Under the pieces are notes generated by a model, which saw only the letters and a program-made list of their open reading frames with translations, searched no databases and was not told the origin of the DNA. Made by a program: the position numbers and the translations under genes. From positions 62,001-126,000 of the forward strand of contig NZ_JPMY01000011.1 in assembly GCF_000761545.1 (NCBI RefSeq): a stretch of 64,000 nt of DNA. Reading direction: 5' to 3'. Positions 63,644 through 64,000 of the stretch are shown here, one piece after another; position 1 is the stretch's first letter; each line of letters begins with the position of its first letter. The stretch comes from Pseudomonas sp. ML96. Its GTDB lineage: Bacteria > Pseudomonadota > Gammaproteobacteria > Pseudomonadales > Pseudomonadaceae.

Positions 63644-64000
63644 ATGCGCAGTATCCTCATGTTCGTGGCGCTCGGCGTCAGCCTGCCGCTATTCGCCCAG
63701 CAGTCGCTGGTGGTCTGCTCCGAGGCCAGCCCGGAAGGTTTCGACATCGTCCAGTACACCGCCGCCACCACCGCCGACGCCTCGGCCGAGACGGTCTACG
63801 AGCGCCTGGTGCAGTTCGCCCCCGGCAGCACGCGGATCGTGCCGGGCCTGGCCGAAAGCTGGGAAATCGGCACCGACGGACTGACCTACACCTTCACCCT
63901 GCGCAAGGGCGTGAAGTTCCACGAAACGCCCTGGTTCAAACCCTCCCGCGAGCTGAATGCCGACGACGTGCTGTGGAGCTTCGAGCGCCAGCGCGACAAG
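63644..64000 (+). CDS. ABC transporter substrate-binding protein, dipeptide type (cut by window edge)
   Basis: The first 119 residues of a second family 5 binding protein: signal peptide (about 1-18), then SLVVCSEASPEGFDIVQYTA and LAESWEIGTDGLTYTFTLRK. It is a close paralogue of the gene just upstream, 56 bp away. AAGGA precedes the ATG at 63644. Matches the place of PA4497 (DppA2). Confidence 0.9.
   Translation, partial: MRSILMFVALGVSLPLFAQQSLVVCSEASPEGFDIVQYTAATTADASAETVYERLVQFAPGSTRIVPGLAESWEIGTDGLTYTFTLRKGVKFHETPWFKPSRELNADDVLWSFERQRDK

Overview
The window is a GC-rich, gene-dense chromosomal stretch of a Pseudomonas. As I recall PAO1 gene order, nearly every gene follows P. aeruginosa PA4435 to PA4497. 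Differences from PAO1 (no mltB between cysD and the Nif3-like gene; an AEC transporter between mag and rox) suggest another Pseudomonas species. I found no phage, IS, CRISPR, tRNA or rRNA, and no gene-free stretch reaches 300 bp. It holds 62 protein genes, two of them cut by the window edges.

Layout. 1-11 kb: acyl-CoA dehydrogenase (cut), a GlxA/AraC regulator, zapE, trpS, an alpha/beta hydrolase, zapG, the sulfate-activation pair cysD-cysNC, a Nif3-like protein and the envelope-stress protease algW. 11-19 kb, minus strand: mlaFEDCB (outer-membrane lipid asymmetry), ibaG, murA, hisG, hisD, hisC. 19-26 kb, plus strand: kdsD-kdsC-lptC-lptA-lptB-rpoN-hpf-ptsN-rapZ-ptsO, which couples LPS core synthesis and export to sigma-54 and the nitrogen PTS. 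26-30 kb: a Fur-box operon fagA-fumC-orfX-sodA-ZIP transporter, i.e. iron-sparing and manganese enzymes. 30-43 kb: pmbA, darP, and the long run mreB-mreC-mreD-maf-rng-yhdP-nitrilase-tldD (cell shape, RNA processing, envelope lipid transport). 43-47.5 kb: gatCAB, an RlpA-like lipoprotein and a carboxymuconolactone-decarboxylase-family protein.

47.5-57.8 kb holds the six-gene mag operon, built round a bacterial alpha-2-macroglobulin (MagD). This is the most interesting part. MagD keeps a complete CVEQ thioester motif. MagC has the layout of an NlpC/P60 cysteine peptidase. MagE seems to combine a degenerate penicillin-binding-protein-like half (SxxK), a SpoIID-like segment and a C-terminal HExxH motif. 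MagA and MagF are paralogues at the two ends of the operon. I infer a periplasmic, peptidoglycan-linked protease-trap system.

57.8-64 kb: an AEC-family transporter, a 143-bp near-perfect palindromic element touching the roxR stop codon, the redox two-component pair roxS-roxR, a SIMPL-domain periplasmic protein and two tandem dipeptide-type ABC substrate-binding proteins (the second cut by the edge).

Readable control signals include several intrinsic terminators, a 16/19 Fur box, a hairpin presenting AGGA at the magA ribosome-binding site (fits RsmA control), divergent mreB/gatC promoters with overlapping -35 boxes, and a possibly leaderless roxS mRNA. Family and gene-order statements rest on recalled knowledge; no database search was run.
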